From positions 374 to 9,343 of the forward strand of contig JAOZRM010000123.1 of NCBI GenBank assembly GCA_029940175.1: 8,970 nucleotides of DNA. The letters are read 5' to 3'. Below, piece after piece: positions 1 through 6,792 of the stretch (its first letter is position 1; each line of letters opens with the position of its first letter). The notes beneath the pieces are model-generated. The model worked only from the letters and a program-made list of their open reading frames with translations, had not been told where the DNA came from and did no database searches. The translations under genes and the position numbers were made by a program. The DNA is from Candidatus Sabulitectum sp. (lineage in GTDB: Bacteria > Fermentibacterota > Fermentibacteria > Fermentibacterales > JCC-6).

Positions 1-1
1 G

Positions 2-43
2 TACGAGCAGATGGCAAAAATGAACTGGTCGGGCGGCGAATAG
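2..43 (+). CDS. 3' end of an upstream gene (partial)
   Basis: The reading frame that ends at the TAG of 41-43 gives a 13-residue tail (YEQMAKMNWSGGE). It is followed 26 nt later by a strong hairpin, the arrangement expected at the end of a transcription unit. Frame 3 closes at once. Frame 1 stays open only by reading through the hairpin to 141, which makes it the less likely coding frame. Too little is present to assign a family or function. The call rests on the frame, the stop and the hairpin only. Confidence 0.45.
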   Translation, partial: YEQMAKMNWSGGE

Positions 44-69
44 CCGAACCCGGTTCTGAAGAACTACAG

Positions 70-110
70 CACGGGGAGGGTATCCGACAATACCCTCCCC
101 GTGTTCATTA
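70..110 (+). terminator. Strong hairpin, probable intrinsic terminator
   Basis: A perfect 13-bp inverted repeat pairs 70-82 (CACGGGGAGGGTA) with 91-103 (TACCCTCCCCGTG) around an 8-nt loop. On the plus strand the stem is followed by TTCATTAT, a modest T-rich tract, so it best serves the upstream plus-strand gene. It also lies about 35 nt beyond the stop of the leftward acyltransferase gene. It could end that transcript too, although the minus-strand side has no T run. Confidence 0.8.
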
Positions 111-137
111 TACCGACACAAATTCCATGACAAGGTA

Positions 138-1571
138 CTAGAATTGGGTGTAGATAAACTCGTTACTTCCAAAGGCACCGAAAACTAGAATAACAATGAT
201 AATGCTGTAGTAGATAATCCACCTGAATACCATTGGAAAGTGCTCTATCTGAAGGAAATGCTCTTTGTTTCTCTGTAGCCATTCAACAAAAAGAATTAAC
301 ACAGAGGCTAAGAGCAGCGGAAGAAACCGACTGTAGTTCTGGTGCATAAAAGGGTGAGAAAACATTCTACCCAGGTATCCGGATGCATCACCAATGGTTT
401 CGCTACGAAAAAAGACCCAGGCGAAAGATGTTGCAGCAAAGGTTACAATCATTCCTCGGGCTTCCCTAAGCGATGGAAGGAATTTACCTTTGGCTGCTGT
501 TCCAATGAAGCGGGGATAACGTTTTGCCAGGGTCATAGGCAGAAAATACAGGCCATGAATAAAACCCCAGAGAACAAATGTCCAATTTGCCCCGTGCCAT
601 AACCCGCACAGGGTGAAGGTAATGACGATGTTAAGTGCCTTTTTCTGCCTCGATGGTCTTGCTCCGCAGATTGGTACGTAAATGTAGTCACGCAACCAGG
701 TAGACAGAGAAATGTGCCAGCGTCGCCAGAATTCTGCTATATCTCTGGAAAAGTAGGGGAATGCAAAATTCTGCATCAGGTTGAAACCGAACAGTTTTGC
801 ACAGCCAATAGCTATATCGGAGTAACCGGAAAAGTCACAGTACAGCTGAATCGCCAGGAAAAAGAGACCAATAACCAGAGATACACCATCGTATTGAGCA
901 TAGTTAGTGAAAAAGTCCTCAACAAAAGGCGAAAGATTATCTGCTATCACCATCTTTTTTACAAACCCTGAAAGCATCTGGCGCAGACCGTCTCTGGCAA
1001 GTGGATCTGAAAATTTTCTCTTCTTCAAAAACTGAGGGAGCAATGTTGAGGCGCGATCGATAGGACCAGCCAGCAATTGAGGAAAGAATGCAATAAAGGA
1101 AAAGAACGCTACTGCATTTCGGGTGGGTTCAATAGTCTTCTTGTATATCTCTATGGTGTAACTGAGCTTCTTGAATGTGTAATAGCTGATTCCAACTGGA
1201 AGAATCAGGTTAAGAGTGTGAACGTCTGCCGCGAGTCCGATTGAACCAAGTAACTCATTAAACGAAGAGATGAAAAAGTTGTAGTACTTGAAAAACCCCA
1301 GTAATCCGAGATTCACAGCAAAACTCATTCCAAGAAGCAATCGACGCCTGTTCTGTTCTTCAGATGAAGCAAGACCAAGGCCAACCAGATAATCCACCAG
1401 GCTACTGAATATGATCAGAAGAAGAAAATGCTTGTTCCACCAGCCGTAAAATGCATAACTGGCCAGAAGGACAAATGAGTTCTGAAGGAGGAGAGATCGT
1501 TTTGTCAGCATCCAGTAGATAAGAAAAACAACAGGAAGAAAAACTGCAAAGGGAATGGAGTTAAATAGCAT
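138..1571 (-). CDS. MBOAT-family membrane-bound O-acyltransferase (AlgI/DltB type)
   Basis: This 477-aa polytopic membrane protein probably transfers an acyl (likely acetyl) group across the cytoplasmic membrane onto a surface or exported polysaccharide. Family signatures are in order: N-terminal MLFNSIPFAVFLP, then LPVGISYYTF (124-133), FFPQLLAGPI (162-171), CDFSGYSDIAIG (245-256), EFWRRWHISLSTWLRDYIYVP (280-300, with His286), and LWHGANW (324-330). His326 in the last motif corresponds to the conserved MBOAT catalytic histidine (His322 in Pseudomonas AlgI). The C-terminus EFIYTQF resembles the family's usual FIYFQF ending. Length is normal for AlgI-like proteins. The ATG at 1571 has AGGGA 8 nt upstream and lies inside the end of the SGNH-like gene (11-nt overlap), implying translational coupling. 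The acceptor glycan cannot be inferred because no synthase or glycosyltransferase is in the window. Confidence 0.93.
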   Translation of the reverse strand: MLFNSIPFAVFLPVVFLIYWMLTKRSLLLQNSFVLLASYAFYGWWNKHFLLLIIFSSLVDYLVGLGLASSEEQNRRRLLLGMSFAVNLGLLGFFKYYNFFISSFNELLGSIGLAADVHTLNLILPVGISYYTFKKLSYTIEIYKKTIEPTRNAVAFFSFIAFFPQLLAGPIDRASTLLPQFLKKRKFSDPLARDGLRQMLSGFVKKMVIADNLSPFVEDFFTNYAQYDGVSLVIGLFFLAIQLYCDFSGYSDIAIGCAKLFGFNLMQNFAFPYFSRDIAEFWRRWHISLSTWLRDYIYVPICGARPSRQKKALNIVITFTLCGLWHGANWTFVLWGFIHGLYFLPMTLAKRYPRFIGTAAKGKFLPSLREARGMIVTFAATSFAWVFFRSETIGDASGYLGRMFSHPFMHQNYSRFLPLLLASVLILFVEWLQRNKEHFLQIEHFPMVFRWIIYYSIIIVILVFGAFGSNEFIYTQF

Positions 1572-2622
1572 TGATCAAATCCCTGTAAATGGCCCTTGCA
1601 ACAACAGAATTTCCGTATCCATCCCAGTGTGGATTTTCTTCCGAGCTGAACATTGTGTGGGAATTCTCCCAGTCCTCTACAAAGTATGGAGCCAGGTTGA
1701 TGAACTGAATATTATCGCGCGAAAGACACAACTGTTCAATGAAGGAACAGTCCGCAAAACTGCCTGGATCAACTTCACCACTGTATATAGGAGCCCGAGG
1801 CCCATCTGCCACAAAGATCACTGGAACGGAAAGTGATTCAAATTGATCAAGAAGGTAATTGGTTACAAGAACAGTTGCAGGATCAAAATATTCATCATCC
1901 GGTGAACTGTCTTCAGGTTCTGAAAGGTTTGCATTGGGATCAACAACAGCGCCTCTGGCAAGAAAAGCAAGGTTACGGTTTGTTTTAAGATACCGGAGTG
2001 TTGCACTTTTCAGCATTATCGGAATCAGCCTGCTGCTGGTAAGCCTTTGAGGAGGCACCATCTGAAGCGTCCCATCCGGCAGGGTATCCACCGTGAAACA
2101 GTAAATCAAATCAGAAGCTTCTCCATACAAACTCCCTTTGGCATCATCCTCATTCAGAAAAACAACGATCAGGTCGGGCTGGTATCGGGCAATCACATCC
2201 TGAGAAATGATCAGATACTGTGAGAGCATGGCTCCCCAGGTTCCAAAAGAGTAGAAATCAACCTGCCCCTGGGACAATTCGTGAAGTTGAACGTCTATAT
2301 GATCAGTCAAGTCTGACCAGTAACCTTCAAGATAAGAATCTCCAATAAGAGCTACCATGGGGTTATCACGCTGGGATTGATCAAAATAATCAAACTGGCT
2401 GTTCCAGCCCTGAGGGTTGATTCTCCATCTGTATCTGCCAAGACACAAGGCTCCGTAGGAAAAAACACCCCCGGTTGAGCTTTGATAATTCCTTATTCCG
2501 GTTTCAGGATCCATAGTACTCATGGGGTACTGCCTTGCGGGCAATCCCACTCTAAAGAAAACCTCCAGAACCAGAAAGGTGCTGATAAGAAAAGAAACTA
2601 CTCTCACAAGAAATATCTTCAC
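1561..2622 (-). CDS. Membrane-anchored SGNH-like protein partnering the MBOAT acyltransferase
   Basis: This is a 353-aa protein with an N-terminal hydrophobic anchor (about residues 4-24, after MKIFLVR) and a predicted extracytoplasmic SGNH/GDSL fold. Block I is ALIGDSYLEG with nucleophile Ser96. A block II glycine may be Gly127, a block III-like Asn is Asn157 in VVFLNEDD, and block V is ENPHWDGYGN with His332. The usual Asp of the DxxH dyad is Glu329 here. In known O-acetylation systems such partners (for example AlgJ/AlgX or PatB types) deliver the acyl group to the glycan outside the membrane; this is inferred from the pairing with the downstream MBOAT gene. I chose the GTG at 2622 because AGGGGG sits just upstream and gives a compact signal anchor. 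The ATG at 2661 (366 aa) and TTG at 2709 (382 aa) are in frame but lack a convincing ribosome binding site, and the 2661 codon falls within a candidate -10 box. Confidence 0.82.
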   Translation of the reverse strand: MKIFLVRVVSFLISTFLVLEVFFRVGLPARQYPMSTMDPETGIRNYQSSTGGVFSYGALCLGRYRWRINPQGWNSQFDYFDQSQRDNPMVALIGDSYLEGYWSDLTDHIDVQLHELSQGQVDFYSFGTWGAMLSQYLIISQDVIARYQPDLIVVFLNEDDAKGSLYGEASDLIYCFTVDTLPDGTLQMVPPQRLTSSRLIPIMLKSATLRYLKTNRNLAFLARGAVVDPNANLSEPEDSSPDDEYFDPATVLVTNYLLDQFESLSVPVIFVADGPRAPIYSGEVDPGSFADCSFIEQLCLSRDNIQFINLAPYFVEDWENSHTMFSSEENPHWDGYGNSVVARAIYRDLINAI

Positions 2623-2656
2623 GTTCCCCCTAACGAAACGAATACAAATTTTCCGT

Positions 2657-2686
2657 ATCATACATACCGCATAACGGCAATAGCAA
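2657..2686 (-). promoter_or_regulatory. Candidate sigma70 promoter for the SGNH-MBOAT pair
   Basis: On the minus strand, TTGCTA (2686-2681) is followed by an 18-nt spacer and TATGAT (2662-2657, five of six consensus). It would start transcription near 2650, about 28 nt before the GTG at 2622. This fits that start better than the ATG at 2661, which overlaps the -10 box. The -35 box is a weak match (four of six). Confidence 0.35.
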
Positions 2687-2891
2687 TAGTACCGGTTATT
2701 GGTATACAACGGCTGCTAACGCCATAAACAATACAGTGAATTGATACACCTCATTCAGATTACTATGTCCTCTGAACGTAAACCAGTCAAATAGATTATT
2801 TTTGTATACTTGTAAATATGTCAGTCATCCTTTTGCTGGATGCATTGAATGAGAAAGTGCATATCACAGCAAATGCTGTTTGATGAATTAT

Positions 2892-2900
2892 GGAAGGAGG
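2892..2900 (+). promoter_or_regulatory. Strong ribosome binding site
   Basis: GGAAGGAGG is close to the full anti-Shine-Dalgarno complement and lies 6-7 nt before the ATG at 2907. It decides the start of the small membrane protein and suggests efficient translation, the strongest such site in the window. Confidence 0.8.
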
Positions 2901-2906
2901 GTTGTT

Positions 2907-3239
2907 ATGAGCGAAATGAGCCGGGGTGTACGGGGTCTTATACTGGTCCTCTCAATACTGATCAGTACAGTGGTCCTTCTTGGTGCTTTTTTTATGGGAA
3001 CTTTAATTACTGTTTTCACCTTTGACAATCCCTCACGAACCACAAACCCAGAGCATATTGTTAACCTGGAAATTATTGGATTGGCGTTCATAGGAATAGG
3101 AAGCTGGATTCTGGTAGGTTCCAAGTTGTTCCCTCCTGAAAAGCCCAGCCGTGTACCACTCCGATTAGGATTATCAGGCGTAATAACCGGTGGTCTGTGT
3201 TTTACCGCAGGCATCATGATGGCATTGTCCTTCAGCTAA
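2907..3239 (+). CDS. Small integral membrane protein of unknown function
   Basis: This 110-aa hydrophobic protein has three likely transmembrane segments: about residues 8-31 (from RGLILVLSILIS), 51-73 (around IGLAFIGIGSWILVG) and 88-109 (from LGLSGVITGG). A short loop with charged and proline-rich residues (FPPEKPSR) sits between the last two. I recognise no family. The ATG at 2907 is set by an excellent ribosome binding site (GGAAGGAGG at 2892-2900, 6-nt spacing from the final G); an in-frame ATG at 2883 lacks one. It is transcribed alone from the AT-rich region that also carries the leftward SGNH-MBOAT promoter. Its last codons overlap the 3' end of the convergent nitroreductase gene by 4 nt. 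Confidence 0.72.
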   Translation: MSEMSRGVRGLILVLSILISTVVLLGAFFMGTLITVFTFDNPSRTTNPEHIVNLEIIGLAFIGIGSWILVGSKLFPPEKPSRVPLRLGLSGVITGGLCFTAGIMMALSFS

Positions 3240-3892
3240 ATACGTACCAGAATGTCAGCCGGGTTGCGTCGCGACTTGGGAAGCTTTGCGTTATAGTCCT
3301 CCCGGGGATGATGATACCCAATAGCCAGGGCTACATCACATTGATACCCATCAAGTTCCTCTTTGAACTCCTCATTTACCAGATCAGTGTCGATGCCCTC
3401 CATGGGAGTAGAGTCAATTCTGAGACGAGCTAAGGTGTGCAGAGTGTTTCCAAGTGCAATATAGGTCTGTGCTTTTGTCCAGGGTCCAGTGTTTCCTGTT
3501 TCATCGGTGTTAAGCTCGGCAAACACAAAGCTGCCGAAGGCTTTCTCTCTATCTTCAGGTTTGGTTCGTTTGTCTTCAATACCTTTATCCACTACCTCGG
3601 CATAATCATCACGGGTGTAGTGTGAGTTGTAAGCAAAAAGTATTATTTGCGAACTATCAAAAACATGAGACTGGTTAAATTGAAACTTCCTGGCAAATGT
3701 TTTACTCATGCGCTCTTTTGCTTCACGACTCTCAATAACTACAAATTTCCATGGTTGTGAATTAATGGATGATGCGGAGAGGCGCATTGCTTCAAAAAGC
3801 ACATCCAGATCCTCTTGAGGAATCTTCCTGAGAGCATTGTATTTCTTGGCGGTGTGTCTCCAGAGGAGATCTTCAATAACTGGATGAACCAT
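3236..3892 (-). CDS. NfsB-like oxygen-insensitive FMN nitroreductase
   Basis: This 218-aa cytoplasmic flavoprotein belongs to the nitroreductase superfamily and closely resembles E. coli NfsB (217 aa) in length and motif order. It would use NAD(P)H to reduce nitroaromatics, quinones or pteridines. FMN-contact positions recognisable from NfsB are present: RHTAK (12-16), SASSINSQPWKF (39-50), PMEGID (163-168, with Glu165-Gly166 at the same numbers as in NfsB) and KLPKSR (203-208). The dimer-forming fold is known for the family and not visible directly. The start is fixed by AAGGAG (3903-3898) 5 nt before the ATG. It lies 27 nt downstream of the S9 peptidase gene and is almost certainly cotranscribed with it. 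The physiological substrate is unknown. The stop codon overlaps the end of the convergent membrane-protein gene. Confidence 0.92.
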   Translation of the reverse strand: MVHPVIEDLLWRHTAKKYNALRKIPQEDLDVLFEAMRLSASSINSQPWKFVVIESREAKERMSKTFARKFQFNQSHVFDSSQIILFAYNSHYTRDDYAEVVDKGIEDKRTKPEDREKAFGSFVFAELNTDETGNTGPWTKAQTYIALGNTLHTLARLRIDSTPMEGIDTDLVNEEFKEELDGYQCDVALAIGYHHPREDYNAKLPKSRRNPADILVRI

Positions 3893-3919
3893 TGTTACTC
3901 CTTAATAAATCTGAACAGG

Positions 3920-5740
3920 TCATTTCACACAACCAAGATGCTTCTTCAGGAACTGCTCCATTGCCCGGAAAAAATCAAACTGGTTTTCTTCATTATTAAA
4001 TCCATGACCCTCATTTTCCTTAACCATGTAATCCACATGAACACCACGATTTCTCAGAGCATTGACCATTTGATCGGATTCACTTTTGTTCACACGAGGG
4101 TCGTTAGCACCCTGGGCTACAAAAAGAGGGGTCTTTATCTTGTCAGCATTAAGAGCCGGGGATGTGGCAGTAAGACGCTCCCTGTCTTCTGTTGGATGTC
4201 CAATTCTCACATACATCATCTCCCGCATGTGCTCCCAGTACGGTGGCATGTTTTCAAGAATGGTGAACAAGTTGGCCACCCCTACATAATCTACTGCAGC
4301 GGTGAACAGATCCGGTGTTTTAACAATGCCCATTAAGGCGGCATATCCTCCGTAACTGACCCCGTAGATAGCTACACGATCCGGATCCGCAATTCCCTGA
4401 TCAATTGCCCAGAGAACGCCATCAGTTACGTCATCCTGCATTGCCAGTCCCCATTGCCCGTATCCGCTTTCCAGGAATTCACGACCATAACCGGTGGAAC
4501 CTCTGAAATTCATTTTCAGCACTGCAAATCCTCTATTCACAAGAAACTGAACCGGCTGGCGGAAACCCCAGTTATCTCTGGTCCACGGGCCACCGTGAGG
4601 ATTAACTATGAGAGGCAGATTGACTGGATCCACATCGTTGGGCAAAGTCAGGTAACCGTGGATTGTTTTACCGTCTCTGGCTGTGTATTTGATCGGTCTC
4701 ATCTCAGCCATATCATCTTCATGAAGCCAGGGGGAAAGGTCAAAGAGTTTTTCCAGAGCCCATTTTTCAAGATCCAGTAGATAGTATGCACCCAGAGTAC
4801 GATCACTTCCGGAATGTACAATGCACTTTGTTTCCTCTCTGTCGAAAGAGGTTACGCTGTTGTGATAACCGGAAAGTGTTCCATCCACAAATTTCTGGAT
4901 TCTTCTGCTGATCTCATCAAAGTAATGAAAGCAGCGCTTATCTGTAGTGAATGAAACACCGGTAATAGTCTGTCGCTTCCGCGAGTACATCAGATGCCAT
5001 ACATCAACTTCCGGATGCTCGAAGATCAGTTTACCTTCTTTGCCGGTACCCAGGTCATATTCAAAAATTGCCGTCTTATCCCGATTCACATTTGAGGAAA
5101 CATAAGCTGCTTTGTTGTCCGGTGTAAAAAATATGGGTTTTGCATGTTCTCTGAAGTCATAGGAGGCGATCTGGTTCCAGTCGTCCTGTTCCTTCTCCCT
5201 GTAGATAATTCCAGTGTTAACACCATCGGTTGTTTTTGCCAGTCTGAGCATTCCCTCATGATCTGTAAACCATTCCGATACATTCCCCGGATTCTCAGCG
5301 ATCAATTCCATTGCTCCGGTTTCAACGTTCAACCGGTAAACATCAAAAATTTTCTTATCTCTCCTGTTCATCTGAAACAGAATGTGCTCATCATCGTCTT
5401 CAAGATTGTTCAATATCCTGCATTGTACCTTATTAAACTCAGTGTACTCGATCCGGTTGGAGCCATCTCCAGTAACACCGTAAAGCCTCTGGTTTTCGTT
5501 ACCGCCTTTGTCCATCATGAAAACAATGCGGTTGTTGTTCGCCCATACATAACCGGAGAGATCACGTTCCACGGCAGAAGTTACACGGATAACCTTTCCG
5601 GAAACCAAATTCTTAACGTGCACATTCATCCGATGCTTCCAGGGCTCCATCCAGGCTATCTGATCTCCTGACGGGCTTAGCCTAACAATGATCTTTTCCG
5701 GCTTTTTAAAAAAATCTTCCAGAGGAACTGTTCTTGTCAT
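3920..5740 (-). CDS. S9-family serine peptidase (prolyl oligopeptidase/acylaminoacyl-peptidase type)
   Basis: This 606-aa protein has an N-terminal propeller-like domain (about 1-340, with repeated strands such as IIVRLSPSGDQIAW and AIFEYDLGTGK). A C-terminal alpha/beta-hydrolase follows (about 350-606). The catalytic triad is visible: Ser462 in YGVSYGGYAALMG, Asp547 in GANDPRV and His579 in NEGHGF. HGGPW (382-386) and NFRGSTGYGREF (411-422) are typical S9C oxyanion and substrate-region motifs. It should hydrolyse short peptides or N-acylated or N-terminal dipeptides. No signal peptide is seen, so a cytoplasmic location is inferred. The ATG at 5740 is preferred because GGGAGAG lies 5-6 nt upstream; a TTG at 5782 would add 14 residues without a ribosome binding site. 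It heads a leftward two-gene operon with the nitroreductase gene and is driven by the promoter at 5809-5836. Confidence 0.93.
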   Translation of the reverse strand: MTRTVPLEDFFKKPEKIIVRLSPSGDQIAWMEPWKHRMNVHVKNLVSGKVIRVTSAVERDLSGYVWANNNRIVFMMDKGGNENQRLYGVTGDGSNRIEYTEFNKVQCRILNNLEDDDEHILFQMNRRDKKIFDVYRLNVETGAMELIAENPGNVSEWFTDHEGMLRLAKTTDGVNTGIIYREKEQDDWNQIASYDFREHAKPIFFTPDNKAAYVSSNVNRDKTAIFEYDLGTGKEGKLIFEHPEVDVWHLMYSRKRQTITGVSFTTDKRCFHYFDEISRRIQKFVDGTLSGYHNSVTSFDREETKCIVHSGSDRTLGAYYLLDLEKWALEKLFDLSPWLHEDDMAEMRPIKYTARDGKTIHGYLTLPNDVDPVNLPLIVNPHGGPWTRDNWGFRQPVQFLVNRGFAVLKMNFRGSTGYGREFLESGYGQWGLAMQDDVTDGVLWAIDQGIADPDRVAIYGVSYGGYAALMGIVKTPDLFTAAVDYVGVANLFTILENMPPYWEHMREMMYVRIGHPTEDRERLTATSPALNADKIKTPLFVAQGANDPRVNKSESDQMVNALRNRGVHVDYMVKENEGHGFNNEENQFDFFRAMEQFLKKHLGCVK

Positions 5741-5808
5741 TATACTCTCCCTGAATGGCTGCCTGAGCCTGCAGATCTCCAATGCCTGAAATAACCGAAC
5801 ACCTGCTA

Positions 5809-5836
5809 ATTATTGCAAATTCAGCAGACTTGTCAA
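5809..5836 (-). promoter_or_regulatory. Sigma70-type promoter of the S9 peptidase-nitroreductase operon
   Basis: On the minus strand, a perfect TTGACA (5836-5831) is followed by a 16-nt spacer and AATAAT (5814-5809, five of six). The spacer ends in TGC, giving an extended -10 (TGn). Transcription would start near 5802, leaving a leader of about 60 nt before the ATG at 5740. Its -35 box is one arm of an inverted repeat shared with an opposite promoter. Confidence 0.7.
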
Positions 5837-5845
5837 TTCTTGACA
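5831..5845. repeat. Inverted repeat formed by two back-to-back -35 boxes
   Basis: TGTCAATTCTTGACA has 6-bp perfect arms around a 3-nt centre. Each arm is a perfect TTGACA when read outward, so leftward and rightward -35 elements lie only 3 bp apart. Two polymerases could hardly bind at once, so mutual exclusion is likely. A symmetric regulator site is also possible. Confidence 0.6.
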
Positions 5846-5868
5846 CAGAAATTAAAGTGACATATACT
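5840..5868 (+). promoter_or_regulatory. Near-consensus sigma70 promoter pointing rightward, antisense to the radical SAM gene
   Basis: A perfect TTGACA (5840-5845), a 17-nt spacer and TATACT (5863-5868, five of six) make the best promoter match in the window. Transcription would begin around 5873-5876, yet no recognised plus-strand gene follows. The transcript would immediately meet the hairpin at 5881-5894, then run antisense into the end of the radical SAM gene. It may be a regulatory or antisense promoter, or a relic. Confidence 0.55.
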
Positions 5869-5875
5869 GTATATG
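5861..5875. repeat. Perfect 15-bp palindrome covering the rightward -10 box (operator-like)
   Basis: CATATACTGTATATG has 7-bp perfect arms around one central T. It encloses the whole TATACT box of the rightward promoter, the usual place for a repressor half-site pair. No regulator gene is in the window to match it. AT-rich palindromes of this size can also occur by chance. Confidence 0.45.
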
Positions 5876-5876
5876 C

Positions 5877-5898
5877 AAAAGCCCTTCTCCGGGCGTTT
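5877..5898 (-). terminator. Short hairpin with T run, candidate terminator of the radical SAM gene
   Basis: Read on the minus strand, GCCC-GGAGAA-GGGC is followed by TTTTGC. It starts about 12 nt beyond the stop codon at 5911. Flanking AAAA/TTTT can extend pairing past a single bulged base. The GC stem is only 4 bp, so termination may be partial. The same structure has GTTTT on its plus-strand side and could work both ways. Confidence 0.45.
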
Positions 5899-5910
5899 TC
5901 CTGTATCTGA

Positions 5911-6786
5911 TCAAAAGAGGGTCAACTGGACAGGATCGGTTTCTGAAGGCGGTGTTTGTCTGTACCTGCCAAAGAGCTGATACTTCTCCCGAAGATCACA
6001 AACTCTCTGCTGCAGATCTATTCTGTATGTATCAGAAACATTGCCGCTTGTATAGAGCTCTCTGTATTTATTCAGCAGTTCCGGAAAATGCTTCTTGAGG
6101 AATGCAAAGAAAACTCCTCTGGTTCTGCCGTGAAGATGCAGCGGCCACACTTCAATTGATCCGAGATCGTATTCCTTTGTTATTCTAAAAATAGAATCCA
6201 GATTCTCCTGATCATCGGAGATCAAAGGAATCACAGGCATGAACAGCACAGAAGTCTGACAGCCTATTTTTCTGAATTCTCTCAGCATTTTTAGTCTTTC
6301 AAGGGTTGGAGCAGCCTCAGGTTCAATGAGTATTCTTTTCCTCTCGTCCAATGTGGAAACCGAGGTCATCATTGATACTTGGGCCACTTTGTTAAGCTCT
6401 TCAATCAAATGAATGTCACGGACAGGCAATGTGGATTTGGTGGAGATCACCAGGGGGTTTCTGTTTCTGATAAAGGATTCAATAACCGCGGGCATTAATT
6501 TGTATTCCACTTCTGCAGGTTGATAGCAGTCAGAAACCCCGCACACATTCACTGGGAATTTCTTCCACTTTGCCCTGCTTAACTCCTTGTCCAGTATCTG
6601 AGGAGCATTGGATTTTACATATATGTCTTCAAAAAAATCATTTCCTCCCAGATACTTATGTGAATACTGGGCAAAACAGTATCTGCAGTTGTGCCGGCAG
6701 CCGCGGTAGATATTCGCATCCCAGTTTGTGGCAAATGTGCGCTCATGGTGGTGAAGCATTGATTTTGCTGTTATCTCTTTAAGCAT
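5911..6786 (-). CDS. Radical SAM protein of the spore photoproduct lyase-like (SplB/Rv2578c/PA0069) family
   Basis: This 291-aa protein carries the radical SAM cluster motif CxxxCxxC at Cys30, Cys34 and Cys37 (YRGCRHNCRYCFA), which binds a 4Fe-4S cluster and S-adenosylmethionine. Other family-like blocks are TNWDANIYRGC (20-30), the NVCGVSDCYQPAE region (about 80-92), VISTKSTLPVRD, SVLFMPVIPLISD and the C-terminal LHLHGRTRGVFFAFLKKHFPE. SplB itself repairs thymine dimers in spore DNA. Most members of this wider family have no tested function, so a DNA-related role is an inference. The protein ends exactly in QLTLF, which resembles the bacterial sliding-clamp binding motif. Its ATG lies 6 nt after the preceding gene's stop with no clear ribosome binding site, suggesting translational coupling. 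It is the last gene of the leftward cluster. Confidence 0.88.
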   Translation of the reverse strand: MLKEITAKSMLHHHERTFATNWDANIYRGCRHNCRYCFAQYSHKYLGGNDFFEDIYVKSNAPQILDKELSRAKWKKFPVNVCGVSDCYQPAEVEYKLMPAVIESFIRNRNPLVISTKSTLPVRDIHLIEELNKVAQVSMMTSVSTLDERKRILIEPEAAPTLERLKMLREFRKIGCQTSVLFMPVIPLISDDQENLDSIFRITKEYDLGSIEVWPLHLHGRTRGVFFAFLKKHFPELLNKYRELYTSGNVSDTYRIDLQQRVCDLREKYQLFGRYRQTPPSETDPVQLTLF

Positions 6787-6792
6787 TGCGGA

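Noticed and set aside
714..971. Plus-strand open frames inside the MBOAT gene (also 342-602).
   Set aside because: They are antisense to a clear MBOAT coding sequence with family motifs. They lack a convincing ribosome binding site and protein-like motifs.
2805..2810. TATACT as a -10 box for the small membrane protein gene at 2907.
   Set aside because: No -35 match exists at 16-19 nt upstream and there is no proper extended -10. The real promoter in this AT-rich region could not be fixed.
2825..2841. Small hairpin CATCC...GGATG upstream of the membrane protein gene.
   Set aside because: It has only a 5-bp stem with a T-containing loop, no T run after it and no match to a known riboswitch or leader. 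It is likely chance.
3815..4336. A 173-codon plus-strand open frame across the S9 peptidase 3' end.
   Set aside because: It lies opposite the peptidase catalytic domain and the start of the nitroreductase gene, both strongly supported. No ribosome binding site or recognisable domain was seen.
5144..5671. A 175-codon plus-strand open frame opposite the S9 propeller domain.
   Set aside because: It is an antisense shadow of a well-supported gene, without start signals or family features.
5911..6786. Naming the radical SAM gene splB.
   Set aside because: It is shorter than true SplB (about 340 aa) and closer in style to the untested SPL-like subfamily. There is no sporulation context, so no gene symbol was given.
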